Notes under the pieces: model-generated
The model's input: the letters and a program-made list of their open reading frames with translations, nothing else
Databases searched by the model: none
Told to the model about the DNA's origin: nothing
In this document: in pieces, positions 46,418-59,900 of the stretch
Layout of the letters: every line of letters starts with the position of its first letter
Numbering within the stretch: position 1 is the first letter of the stretch
NCBI GenBank assembly: GCA_037903475.1
Contig: JBAJFG010000012.1
Coordinates: 124,001 to 188,000 of the forward strand
From: Ancylostoma caninum
Lineage: Eukaryota; Nematoda; Chromadorea; Rhabditida; Ancylostomatidae
DNA: 64,000 nt
Direction of reading: 5' to 3'
Translations under genes and position numbers: made by a program

Positions 46418-47332
46418 CGGGGTGCGCCATAAGTTCTTGCACACCATGTTCATTAACGCCACAGCAGCTGAATTCAACGTAATGGGATGACCTCTATAGC
46501 GACACTGAGCCATCTCAATAGCAACTCAAACCACCTATCAGATCAGGAAAATGTCGCCATTTGCTTCTGTAATAACTTAAGGTTGGGAGAGCAGTAAGCA
46601 CGTCGCGGCACAGTGGTATTTCTTGTATAAATCCTCTTAAAACTTTTCCATGGCTTTATGGCGCGAGTCCAAAATTATGTATGATATAGCACTTGAATTG
46701 GCATTGAATGTAGGCTGTAAGCAGCAATTCGTCAGATTTAGATTGGCCCTATAGAAGAGTTCGTTCTCAACACTTGTTTTCCTTTGCGTATCACTCCAGG
46801 GGAGGCACTTGGAACACGAACAGATTCTACCTCCAGCTAAAGCATCACCTTGACCCTGTTCGATTTGTTTCGGAAGCAGCAAGGTGGCTCCTCCTCCAAT
46901 GTGCTGTGTAAGTGGGAATCAATCCAGCTTTGATGTTGTGAATCACAAGAAAACGAGAAAAATTATCTCATGCACGTCCCATATTTGAAAACTTCCTGAA
47001 ATTTTCGAGGAAGAAAGTGAGACGGTCCGGGTTCTTTTGACGAATTCCTCAATGTCTTCCACTTCCACCCCAATGTTTTATGGGGAAACGTCTCGATTTG
47101 TTCTGAAGAGTGCCTTTCGAAGTGAACATTGTTATACCGTGCCGCGAAGTGCATGCTAGTCTCTCAACTTTGAGTTATTAGAAAAGCGAATAGCGACATA
47201 TTCCTGATCTGATAGGTGGTTTGAGTTGCTATTGAGTTGGCTCAGTGTCGCTATAGAGGTCACCCCATTACGTTTAATTCGGCCGCTGTGGCGTTACTAA
47301 ACATGGTGTGCAAGAACTTATGGCGCACCCTG
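46418..47332. mobile_element. Tc1/mariner-type non-autonomous element with ~180-bp inverted ends
   Basis: The left end CGGGGTGCGCCATAAGTTCT is mirrored by the right end ...TATGGCGCACCCTG, and TA flanks both sides. Inverted similarity continues for ~180 bp (46418-46600 against 47150-47332). The ~550-bp core has only short minus-strand ORFs (46637-46882, 46963-47154) without recognisable transposase motifs. Confidence 0.8.
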
Positions 47333-49639
47333 TACAAAAGTTTGGAATGTCTTCTCCAAGAACTCCCAATTTCCCTTGCTCTGATTTCATAGAGACTTTA
47401 AGTCAATCTGTGCAGCTTCGGCAGCGCGAGAGTCCTTAGAATCCTCCGAGTAGCGGGAACCTGTAAGCGGTCTACTCCAATCGGACTTTTCCTACCTATC
47501 GCACCGCTCATAGTACGAGCCGCACTCTCGCGAGCCTTTTTTGCTCGTCGCTCTATCAAGGAATTGCCTTTATTCGGACCAACAAGAAGCCAAGTCTTTT
47601 CCGGAGCTCTTCCCCGAACGCCGTATGAAGCCCCCTTAGGTTTTCACCCTTTTCACAAAGCTGGATCCTTCACAAAGCCCAGCTTGCCCTCGAGAATCCG
47701 TGCGGCCTGGTTTAACTTGGAGCGCCATCATCTAATTGTGGGGAAACGATATGAGTAGAATCCACTGTTGCGAGGGGCGTGCCGGCGCCCAATAGTGGGG
47801 AAACGCCGTGTATCGGACCCAGTTTCGTGTGAGGGCAGCTGGGCCAGTGTTAGGTGCAGTGCGAGGTGAGCAGACCCGCGGCGGTGGAAATAGCGCATTC
47901 CATTGTTTTAGAAGAATTATCTTCCCCTCATTTATCCTGTCTGCCCATATGGGTTTCTTGGCCCTTACTCTCATCTATGTTCCCGTCCTCTTCTCATTTT
48001 TTTCTCAAACGACCACCCCTCCAATCCCATCTGCACACCCAGCTGGATCCTTATCACATGGACTATCCCAGCAGGCGGATAATCATATAGGGCATTCGGA
48101 AAGGAGTCGGTATTGGTGCATTCACGGACTGGAGCTGAATGGTGCGATTGTGCACTATCAAGCATGCTTGATATTGATTGAAACTGGCCGCATATCAGTC
48201 CATGATCCTTCCACCAATACCGACTGCCGGTTGAATGGGCTGTAAATGATCTCGAGGAATGATCTGCGCTAGGTCGGTTTCAACCAATTACTTATAGCTA
48301 TCAGAGTCAATCGAAGAACAATACTGGGCAGAGTTAAAGGGAGGTAGCCTTCCGAGTATGGAGGTTTCCGTGAATCAGAAAATGGACTTCGTTCATCAAC
48401 AATAATTCCTCTTTCTTTTGATGGAAGTTTGCAAGAGAAACGAACTATGGAAAAGTCTGGAAGTCTGGCGTCAGCAGTCAGAAATATGTTAGCATTTTAG
48501 GTTCCATTGATTAGGAAGAACGATTGGTAGTGTGTCTTACGTCAACTCTAATTTGTAACTATTCGAGAAAAGGGCTCGTAGAATCAGTATGACTAATCTA
48601 ATTTTTGGTTACCGCAAAGAACTCAGTAGCCAGAACTCAGTAGTTTTTTCATCGATTATGAAAGTAATTCAAGTTTATTCGAAATATCTAATAGTAGTTT
48701 ATTTGAAATATCGAATTCAATTCATTCGCATTTAAGATGTAGCGCGTTTGTTTTTGTTCAATCTCTCGTGCTATGGAATAATCCTGTGCATAAAAGGGAA
48801 TCGCCCGCACCAGATTTTGGCTCCCGAAGCATAGTACACAAAGGTCCTTGGGTTGGAGTTCGCAAACACTAGATAGAATACACTATCGTTATACCCTGCC
48901 ATTTGCAAGAATGTTATTTTTTAAAGTTCACTATTGTAACCATCCTTCTAAAGCTACTGTATTATTTATTTCTATTTATTTATTTGATGCACTCAATTGG
49001 TGCTCCACTACAAAGACAATAAATGCGGCAGGCCAGCTTGGCTATCCAGGTTACCCACTGACTGAGTGCATGTGCACATAGCTGCATATGCAGCCCAGTA
49101 TCCATGCCCTGCCCTTAACTAATAGGACCTGTAAGAGAAAGTAGCTGGTAGACATACTGCTTGAAGCCTTCGGGGATTACCACTAAAGACAGGCGATTGG
49201 CACTGGGGAATGCCACTACTCATGCAGTGGTAAGCGATGAGCAGTCTAGGGGTGAATTTTCGGAAGTTAGGTATCCACCGCCCTAACAATTCACCCTTCG
49301 ATACACCTGTTACTCTCTGGTTTACACAGTATCAACAATGTTGCCAAGCAGTAGAAAGTGGAAGTATAGGGTACCATGAACTAAATTTTGGGTCCCAGGT
49401 TTAGGGCAAAGCTAGATCAACAGCCTAAAATTTAGTGTAGCAAAGAAAAAACTAGTGGGTCACCAAGGTTCCAGCTGGCTTACCATAGAATGTCGGTAAG
49501 TGAATAACCGTTCAACATAAGGAATACAACAAAACAAAAACAGGAGTAAGTAGGTGCCAACATAGGTCTGAATGTTAGGATAACGTAAAAAGAAATCTCA
49601 ACACATCAAGATTGCGAAAGGATAGAATCACGTGAGGTA
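47333..49639. other. Intergenic between transposons
   Basis: Contains the dispersed repeat at 48086 and GTGGGGAAACG words at 47740 and 47796. A short inverted pair GGTGAATT/AATTCACC lies at 49250-49290. No gene recognised. Confidence 0.4.
48086..48238 (+). repeat. Dispersed repeat, copy 2
   Basis: TATAGGGCATTCGGAAAGGA at the start, AAGCATGCTTGAT in the middle, ACCGACTGCCGGTTGAATGG at the end; reverse complement of 40787-40928. The 145-aa ORF over it is a shadow. Confidence 0.75.
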
Positions 49640-50395
49640 TTAGGTTGTCGGAAAAGTTTTTCCGCCTCTTTGTTTCCTCTCTTGCCAAAATATTCAAGAT
49701 TTTCCAGAACTTTCTCTTAAAAGCGTGTATAAAGGCCAACCAATAACTCGTTTATACCAATTTTCTTTTAGTATTTTGTCACGATTATGGGCAAGAAAAT
49801 CATCATTGACTTGGAGCATGTTCGGCTGCCTCTGCTTTGAGAATTCAGGAAACACAGCAACGCATGCGAAGTGGCTGGGAATATACGCCGTACGATAGGC
49901 CCCTCCACTGTTGCTATCTATACCTGAAAAGTTTGGTTCCCGGGTTCAAAGCCTGCAGATTGGCATGAGATAGCCATCACACTTGATTAGCTGCTCATCT
50001 GCATCGCCTCGAAGGAGTGACCGTCAGCTTCAAGTACAGGAAGATGCGTTCCTAAATTCTGTAACTCACTCACAGACTTTCGCTTGGTTAAGCAACTTGG
50101 GTATCGGTGACGAGAAGTAGGTTCCTTAGGTAAATTACATGAGGAAGTGCAGATGGATCTGTATCTGGTAGCGTTGAATTCCACTGCCAAAATCAGAACT
50201 CAGAAGGCAGTACTCAGTGTTTGGTGGAATTGTAATGGAACCACTCGCTCGCAGCTGCTACCAACAAACTCCACTGTCACTGGCGATGTTCCTGTGAATA
50301 ATGATGGCATAGACATTGCGTAATTGTTGCTTGAACTAAAAAATAAGTTCGAAAGGGACGTTCAGAAATGTCGGGGTAATTTTCCTACACCCTAA
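49640..50395 (+). mobile_element. Second, decayed mariner-like element
   Basis: The left end TTAGGTTGTCGGAAAAGTTT follows TA at 49638; a degenerate inverse end (TTTTCCTACACCCTAA) stops at 50395 before TA. Inside, + strand remnants resemble a mariner N-terminus (HVRLPLL, EFRKHSNACEVAGNIRR, about 49810-49900) and middle (TQKAVLSVWWNCNGTTRSQL, about 50195-50255). Stops and a large internal loss leave 756 bp, so it is non-functional. Confidence 0.75.
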
Positions 50396-50935
50396 TACTT
50401 AACCTTACTTATTCGGATCTCCAGCATCTGATGGAATGGAGCCAAGGCGCTCTTCCGGTTTCATGCTGTTTTTTTTTCGACCTGACATCATTGATGTGTT
50501 AGTAGGGTTGACAGGAATTTGGCAAACCGATTCTGTCGAATAAGTGAACGAATGAACCCTGCTCACAGCTCGATGTTCTCAGAATTTGATTTTAAATTCA
50601 ACGTGAATTAAACTGTCGAAAAACAATCGTACAAAAAATTGTGCGTGTACCAGTCCTTTTCACTAAAACAATGGCGCTCCCACGAACAGTTACTGCTGCC
50701 CCTCAGGGTTTCAGGTGACCTCTCATTCATCGCTCATGTCGAACAGTGCCGTGAGCAACACCCGCTGACCCTCTCTCACATGGCCGTATCGGAAGTTGGA
50801 CTCGTTTTGTGACCTCAACGCCGGTACGTCCTATCTTCACCTGATAAGCACTACTTCACCACAAACAATCGCCCATCGCTATCGTTCCCGTTTCTGACTC
50901 CACGTCGCTGTTGAACTGAGACAACACTGGGTGCG

Positions 50936-50947
50936 CTCAGTTACCAG
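50936..50947 (+). promoter_or_regulatory. Candidate splice acceptor just before proposed OATP start
   Basis: TCAGTTACCAG ends at 50947, 11 nt upstream of the proposed ATG at 50959 (TTGCCACCATGA). Its closeness to the ATG is typical of nematode SL trans-splicing. It depends on the proposed 18-nt first exon being real. Confidence 0.3.
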
Positions 50948-50958
50948 TAGTTGCCACC

Positions 50959-53900
50959 ATGAAAATCGAGCATAAGGTAAATAACGTTACAGTATTTATG
51001 TAGACAGCTGTGGATCTTCCAGTTCAATCTCAACACCTTATTTGCAAAAATTAGAATAAGTCTGGATTTATTGTGGATTCTAGATTTCTGATCAGTCCAC
51101 AGCCGCTACGGACAGAAATCCCTTTTTCCGGCTTCCATAAATTTGTTCGATCTGCTATTCAGATCCCTCCTCCTCAACTTTAGAGATTTTTGACAATTCT
51201 CTCTCTCACTTCTTGCCTTTCTTCTCCTTCCCTTATTAATTTCTTCGTGGCAGTACCCTGCTTTGAAATTTTTTTCTCACCTTGATGAATCTTCATAGAG
51301 AACAGACTCCTGTTCATCAAAAAATCATGGCTTGAAGAGAGGATTCTACACGATATATTGTACTTGATCCTATGCAAACAGTAAAACTGAAGCCTATAAC
51401 TACAAGGTGGCTTTAAATTATTGGCGCGTTGTTTGAAATTGAAATTTATCTAACACTGATTTGTACCGGGACCATTGGCCAAAAATGTGGTCCCCTGGGA
51501 AGAAAATAACTTTTGTAGAATTTTCCAGCAGCACTGGGTTCCTTCATATAAAGAAAACTGACATTGACTTTCTTGGATGTCCATATTTGTATATACCTGA
51601 ATTCTCTTTAACAAAGTATGAAAGGCCTCAGAACAGTTACGATCGTGACCCACTCGATGCCCCAGTTTAGAGGTTATTCTAAGGAAGTTGGCAACCAACA
51701 AAATTCCCTTCTTAGACCATCTCAAGCTACGGAGATGAGGACGAATTAGGTTAGGATAACTTGCGGCCCATCACCCGTTTAAAGCTTGTACCAAGGCGAA
51801 TTGTTGACATTTTGAGCAACTCATTTATACACACACTGTTATTTGAAGTCCTCTTGTTTTACCGGCTAAAGAAATTTAGACCAAGAGCGCGCATTTTCGA
51901 AAATACAGAGTTTTTGCGCGTGCCAATTTTTCCCAGTTACCTTTTATTTTCTCCTACAACGAAATTCAGCCTCGTTCCTGTCCCAGAGGCCGGAATCATT
52001 ACTCAGGGAATCCGGAAAATTTCTCACAAAACTGTGAAAAACTACCTATTCAACATCACTTTCGTGTATCAATGATTACAATTTTTTTGCAGCCTGTTGA
52101 TGTGATTGGCAACAAGTCACAAATTTTGATAGGCAGGTCCCTTAGATGATAGTGACCTGAAAGAGAAATGGCGTTGATCATCAGATAACGGCTAACTTTC
52201 ACATTTTCAGATAGCATGTTTCTTCGTCGTCTTCGGAACGGTGTATTTCCTAGAATCCATTGGCGGGTTCTACATGACCAGGTAACTTTTTGTGGTAGAA
52301 TTTATACCTTTGTATATCCTTTATAACCTTGAATTCTATTATTGAAAAATTATTGGATATAAGGATTGGAATGTCTGAGTACGGCAGAGAAAGAGTGGAT
52401 TTTATGAATTTCTCTTCTTGATAGCTGTAGCGCACTTCTATTTCTGAGCCGACTCAGAAGCAGAGAATGGCGTGAGACATGATTCCGAGCCAAATGTGCA
52501 TGTGTGAAATGGGTAAAAGGAGGGAAAGAGGGAGAATTGCTTGTTGCGATTCACGGGAAACTCATTGGGGTTTTGTTCTGCTCCTTGCTTTAACATGATA
52601 GCATATTACGGCATTGTGGAGAGGTAATGGAGAAAAATAACATGGAACATGAAATCAATTCAAGACGTCACCCAGATCTGCATGGAGAGCCAATCGCTAT
52701 TGCATCCCTGCGCTGCTCGGCTAGGCGTTGAGGCCGTCGGGTGTGCCACTGGTATCCCGCGACGCGTCAGGCCGCGGAGAGGTGCAATTGTGGTTGACGC
52801 TGTCAAAAGAATCCATTGTATGACAGGTCCTTCTTCAAATAGGATGTAAGCGAGATTTCCCGGATGTAATCCACACAGCATAAAGATCTGTGTTAGCTTT
52901 AGCTATTATTCCCGAATCAATTGCACTTTCACATTATCAGGAAGGTGTTCTTCTGGATATTTCAGAATTTCGAAGCATTCTTGGTTTTTCTCCAACATTT
53001 CCTTCATCAATTTTAAGGAGGGACCATTTCCGAAGTTTATTAAGCTATGTTTCTTCCATTTTCAGTGCTGTGGTGTTCATAGAGAAGCAGTTCCAAATAC
53101 CCTCGCGGCTCAGCGGAACCATGGTCTCTGCTGGAGACTTCGCTTACATTCCTGTAGTCGTATTTACCAGTTACTTCGGTGGAAAGGTATTTATTTGAAA
53201 TGTAATTTCTGCTTTTATTTTCCCTTTTATTAAATCTCCATTTCTTCTTAGAAACACAGTTTTTCCGACCAGAAAGCAACATAAAAGCGATGAGATGAGC
53301 TCTCACGTGTCGCACCATTGTGCCCCAGTACTCTGATTATCTGCGCACCCGCAGATTAGGTTAAAACCGCGAATCCTCTCCTCATTTCCATCTTTAGTCA
53401 GACAAACACACTCTAGTATAAATCCTGCATTTTCTGGATACTCTTCTATACACACAATGGAAATTCATCCGAACTTACCCACTACTCGCTTTACTCCTGG
53501 GTTTTTGCCAGCTGGTAGAGATCCGTTGTCAGCTCCATCGTCAAATCGTGTTGTCTCTCGCCAGCACACCCCATTTCCGCTGAGAAAAGGACATTCATGA
53601 ATAATTTGAACTGGTTAGCAGAATGGGTGAAGGCTGGAAAGGATGGATGTGTATATCACCACTGTGTTTTCCTATCTACGGATAAATATAAATGGATTGG
53701 ATTAGGGCCTAGACCTAGCTATCGACCGTCTTTGGCGTCAGTTTTCCCAGTGTTGGCCAAAGATTTTTGGACTTTTAGGTGGAAACAGGAATGTTCTTTC
53801 GTCTAAGATAACCGGGCATTCTGTCTGTGGCCACCACTTTGCTGTAAGGTGCACACCTTACTCTTCTTGAAAACAAAGCATTTGCTCGAATGCGAGGTAG

Positions 53901-56900
53901 CGAAGGCCAACATTACAAGTCCTCACTAAAAGTAACCCTGGCACAAATTGTTAAATAGGATCTCTCACATTTTCAAAAGGGTTTTAGGTTAAAAAGGAAG
54001 CACCAGCACAACCAGTTGAACAGAGCACCATAATAGTTAAGAAAAGCGAAGTATTCATTAGAATAAGATCTTCTACTTCTTCTTCTTCTTCTTCAGCGTT
54101 TGTCCCGTTCGGAGGCGGGGTCCGCTCTAGCGAACATTGGTGCACGCCGACGGAAATAGGAAATTCGGGTAGAATGGAGTTTGGGGGGGGGGCACTTGGT
54201 ATAAGTTGATAATATGACCTGTCCTACACGTTCTGACTTGTTTGCATTTCAGGTAACTGCTGTAAATTAAGAGAACTAACAAGTCAGAGCGTTCTGGACG
54301 TGTCAGCTAACAAGTCTGAACGTGCAGGACAGGTCATATTATCGACTAATACCAAGTGCTCCCCCAACTCCATTTTGCCCGGAAATTCTGCTGATGTACC
54401 GGCGGCTGCCTTTACTCGGCTCCTAGAGTCCGCGTAGAGGATCCGCACCCACTCAATGAGCTTTTCGGGGACGGCGTGCCGTCGCAGCGCGTACCACATA
54501 ACGTCGTGTGGAACGCGATCGAAAGCCTTCTCCAAGTCGAGGAAAGCATATGCTGTGGAGCATATGCCGAAAAGAAGTAAAGGCGCCTTTCAACGGTTGC
54601 AATAACAACTTTCATGAGGCGGTCGTCAAAGTGCTGTACTTCTGCGATTGAATTTTGAAAAACGAAGGAATTAGGATTCCCTCCGTGGACAAGGAACTTA
54701 TTTGTTAGAGGCGGTCCCTACTCGCCTCTCATGCTCTTCCCAGTCGTTAGAGTGCGAGCTTTTGGCCAAATCCGAACTGCAGGATACAGCCCACACAAAG
54801 CATTCGCACACACCCACGCGCGTGAGTGCATGTTCACACTCATATGCCGGCCGTATGAATCGAATCCAGCGCTGTAGATGCGACGCGGGTAGGTCTAGGG
54901 GATGGAGCGCTGCTTCTGGTTCGCTATCAACCCCCTATTGGGGTTGCGCCACGTAGCCTCGCAGCAAGTCGGCTGGCATCCCTCGGATGAGGGAGATACG
55001 TGGATTCATTAGATCATGTGCTTTTATGTATGAATGGGCAGAAAAATCACCGGTAATTATACTTAGGACCGAAAAAAAGAGTAATTCAATCGATTTAATT
55101 TATTTTTCTAGGAGTATCAAAAACAAATTAATTCAAAAGGAGCCGTTTCTGCCCTCCTCCCCATTCCCCCACCGTACCGTCGGGCTTTCTCCTTTCTTAA
55201 ATTTCGGCTTATTCTAAACGGAACATTCAAAACAGTAAATGTTCAATGCGTTATTTGGTCTCTCCTAAGTAGTAATTGTCTATTATTGGCCTCTCCATCA
55301 AGCCTTCTAAGATTTAGCGGTAAAAGTAGTGGGAACTTATAATGTAGCAACCTCATAGTACATATTTCTCTATAAGCCTTGTATTCTTTGGGTACTGCTG
55401 GAGAAGATAGTCTCGTTTTAGTGATTCTCCGCCATCAATAGTCTCGTTTTAGTGATTCTCCGCCATCAATTTCGTAGTAGTTCCCACACTTTCGCGAAAT
55501 CTCACCGTTTTCCGGATAAATTACCACCAAATATTGTTGATTTCCACGTAAGGCTCTACCGAAAGCTGGCTTAATCCTTTATTTCAAGATTAAGCAGTGG
55601 ATTTTGCATGGATTTCTGATGAATTTCGAGAAGACTCAATGGTTTCTGCTTAAATACTGGAGAAATTCAGCCAGTTTTCTCGTCATATTTCTCCTTTTTG
55701 GTGGAATTCACATGGTACAAACCGGGGTCAAATCTAGTACTCTAATATTGGGATTTACTGACCAAGAACCAACTTTCTCAGGATCCACACCGTCCGAAAT
55801 TCAAATGAATAAATTCTTCAAGCTGCTTTGTACACCATAGTGGCCGTTCACCTGAGGTTCAGCCTACTCTTTCCAGGATATTTTTTGCTTCGAGAAAAAT
55901 GACATCGCAGCTTTTCGCCTGAAGACGGAACCTCGTGAGACTATTTTGTTTGCTCAGCGCCTCATGGCGATTAGCAAAAAATAAGAACGGCATTACTGGT
56001 GATAATAAAGTCGAGACAGGCAACGATACCTGAGCCGCTACAGTTTAGGGGTCCCTGAGTTTTCAGAGTTTAGGGGTTTCACGAAATCAACCGCTGCTTT
56101 GGTGAAAGAAGAATAATGAACGGAACGGCTTATTAATTTTCTGGCGGAATTTCAGGGAAATCGAGCCCGATGGATTGGTGGTGGATGTATGCTGATAGCC
56201 GTGGCGAATTTATTGATCAGTTCTTCAAATTTTCTATTCCCCGTGGAAGAATTCCACGTGAACAGCAGCTACATTCCAAGTTCTCTGGCTTACGAAGTGA
56301 ACAGGTATTGATTGGTCGTTTTATCAGTGATGTTTTTCCCACCATATCTGTGCACTGTTCCGTTAGTTGCACGTAAACTCTCATTGGTGGCTGCCAAAAC
56401 TAGCACAAGAAGAAGCATAAAACCTTAGTCTTAACACCCTTGAGTTAAGACGCTGTTTGAACTTCCTTAAATTCAAAATGTGTCAAAAACTCAATAAGTT
56501 TTTCGAGAGTGGTGACCCGGAGAACGTCATGGAGTACTTGAAGTCCTGACCTCATTGAGGACATATTCCTTAACCTCCTTGTTGTAGCCCAACATCAAAC
56601 TATCATAATATAACGAATATCATATCGACACAGGTCACAACATTATCTTTTTGGCATCTTTATGACCGATACGAATGCTTTTTCATGGCAAGTTATTATA
56701 TGGCTGAGGTGGGCGACTCTTATTATATGGCTGAGGTGGGCGACTCACTCGCTCTAAAAACCTGCTTACAATTACTTTTATAAAGTGACGTGAAAACAGA
56801 AATAAAAATTAAAAAGAAATGGAAACTAATGAAGTGAAGGCTCGAAAGTTGAAGAAAATTATGGACTCGGGGCACTGAACGTAGAAAAGCCGCTTTACCA

Positions 56901-59900
56901 TTATGAGAAGCGGTAATTCTCTTCTCCCCAAACTGAAAAAACGACTGGCCGCGATACAGAACTTTTTAGATATTCAAACATTAAAATAAGTAGACGTATT
57001 AGAAGTAAAATTTATAGCATTGGATCACAGTTGTGGAATCATGAATTAAAATAGCAAGTGTGGATTTCGCTGATTTTCCAGCTCAATCCTTTGAAGGCAG
57101 TTCCGTTTTTACATCCCATCTCGAGATTTTCGTGCAACTGCAATCATTGGCAGACTCTTATCACAATGGTATACATTCCTAGCAAAGCTGCTAAAAAGCC
57201 CGTTTTCAAGCAGATTGTTCCAGAGAACGTTAGGGGGAGGCATCCGTGAGAGTTTAAAATATCTGTCGCATTAGTACCACTTCCAGGCAAGCCTAGGGAT
57301 TACACTGGTGCTACAGTCCACGTGGAATGTAGCACCCAGCGTCGCCGCGACGGGTGCTTTGAATCAATTTGGGTGCCCCACCCTAACTCTCCAAAAAATA
57401 AGAGGTACAAAAACTAGCATTCCAGTAATTTTCCATGGACTAATGCTTAGTATTATAGTGCTGTGTCCAGTTTTTTAAACCCAATTTTGTAAAAATCAAC
57501 CACAAATGAGCCTACATTGGACCTCTCAAGCCAAGTGGGTTTCTTTTGCTATGAACATAAACAACGCTGTCGTTCTTGATTTCTACAGCGCGAGAGTGAA
57601 AAAAAATGAGAAGGCGATCGATAATCGATTGACAGCTTTTCGCTAGATAATTGGGCCTTCTAGAGGATGCTGTAATTAAACGAGTTCAAGATATGTTTCA
57701 TGCAAATATCACCCAAAATGTCAGCTGTACACAGAAATTGTACCGGGGCGAATGTTAAGCGTAAGCGGTGAGGGCGAGGAGGGTAACAATGAAAACAAAT
57801 TGGCATTGGTATTGTTACGTATTAGGTTGAGATCCTACACAGTATCCTGTGCACGAAGCCTTTTTTATCAGCTATAGGATCAAAATTGGTTCATAAGCTT
57901 TGAAAAATGCAGAGTTGAGGTAAGGTAGGATGTATGAGGTAGGGTAGGTAAAAGTATAGTCCTTCACGTGATTGCCTAGATTCTCTCTTCATGATAGATA
58001 ACTACTATTCTTTTCACTCCGTGTTTTTCTTCCAGATTTGTGCTGAATGTCTCTACGGATCCAAACTGGTTCAGTAGAACGCTCAAGCAGGTTGATCCCA
58101 ACGGCACCGCGCTAAGCCAATATGTGAGTTTCAGCTGTTAACCTTATCGAGCTTCCCGTTTAGGGGCTCAAAGCAGTTTTTTTTTTCAGATTGGCCCACA
58201 CCAAACAGAAGACGATGAATTCGTCAAGTATCAGTCCTTCTGCTTTTACAATCCAAAATCGGAAATTTGCCACAAAATGGAGGTGGGTTGGTGAGATTAG
58301 CAACATTTCAACGGAATTTTTCGGATAATTCCTCACAAAAAGAGCTCATTACTTGTTAATTCAGCGTTTTAAGAGTTATGTATTTTCAGCAACGTGTCTC
58401 AAAGGAGCATGCCGTCAACGAGAACGACGTTTCAGCAGTGCGAGTGCTTACCTCGCTACCGTACTCTTTCTGCCATCATCTCATCAACAAACTAAGACAG
58501 GATGTGGGTTTGAAAAGCTGTTTCTCTTTCATTATTACATTCAATAGGTGGCCACTTTTATTACTGTAGAGCAGTGGTGGAGATGCCAGCAAAAAAATGG
58601 GAGTGGAGCGTTATACCTGAAATGGGCAGCGCTACTGAGCTCTCCTATTGGCTGCTTGCATCTATTGACCAATCGTGGAGCTCGGCCGCATTCTCATGTC
58701 GACATATAACGCTACACACCCAAAAAATTTAGGATCTTCACCAAAATGAAATCGAGGAACTTGATTTCGAATTAACCAGCATCATCACAGCCTTATTTTA
58801 TTCTTCCTTCGATTTATTGGCAATTTTGAGAAAAAAATCCCGAAAACTACCTACAAAACTAATTTTCAATGGTCCCCCAGAATTATGTTGATTTCATGGA
58901 GGTTTGAGGCATTATTTTACTAGTTAGCTCTCTCAGAAAATTTCAGCAGAAGAGATATTGCTAAGCCCGGCAAAGTTGTACAGACCGGAATGCAGGGAAA
59001 CATGGCTGGGATTCCTATCTTCATTTGAAACATCGATTTGTAAAATATATGTGGTTGGAAATGGTAGGAGAAATAAGGGAAGGGCGCACTTCATCCGCCT
59101 CTAGGCAGATGCACCTACATACTTAATCTCCTCTCTCAGTAACCTCCACAGGGATCCAGAATTTTTTTTTTGGAAAAGCGAATTTTTTTTTGGAAAAGGG
59201 GAGTAACGACATTTAACCGGGAATTCAATTAGACCTTAATCATCCCCAGATAATCAAGAAGTTTGATGCCACTGAACTTTGGTGAAAATGCCTTGATAAG
59301 AGAGAGCTAGACGCAGTTTCACATAAAAAGCGTGCTTTATTTGTTGATACGTGATTGGAGTGTGTTTCAGCACAAAGCAGACGAATGCAAAAAAGACAAC
59401 TCGAGTCTCGGCCCTTTTATGATGATCTTCGGAGGACTGATGCTGCTTGGAGTAGGAAGGTAATATAGTTACCATAATGTAGCATAGGTCGAGAAGCGAT
59501 AAAGGGGAAAAACTGATGTAGCAGCTCAAGTAATCTATGTACCAAATGATTACTGGATTCTCAGTGTCTCATTTGATCCTACCTCATAAGGGAACGATAG
59601 TCAGAAAAAAAACTCATCTCATAATCCATTCTAGCGTGTCTTTCAGCGAATTTGAGGACCAGACCCAAGACCAGTGTCACGAACACATGTGAAACATAAC
59701 TCTCGTTACGAAAGGGTGGCTAAATGTTGTAGTTCTTCCATGTAAATACTATACATGTGACCGAATCGAATATGTTCGACGAAATTTTCGAATACTCGAA
59801 TATTCGAAAAATTCATTTATTTGGCTTTTCACAGAATTTGCATATTCGAACTATTCATTCATTCGGGTTGTTCAAAATTAGAGTTTCAAAAAGTCCTTTA

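Larger units (their letters stand above)
53187..56155. other. OATP intron 3 (3.0 kb)
   Basis: Holds the split RTE fragment (54090-54615), a likely repeat-derived GC-rich block (54700-54990) and the 31-bp tandem duplication. No missed exon: flanking exons join in phase 0. Confidence 0.6.

Noticed and set aside
47808..48245. 145-codon + strand ORF
   Set aside because: Its C-terminal third is the dispersed repeat also found inverted at 40787, and the rest has no recognisable motif.
57926..57955. TGAGGTAGGGTAGG, similar to a let-7 family seed
   Set aside because: No complementary arm within ~100 nt on either side, so no hairpin precursor; it sits in a GGTAGG-rich run.
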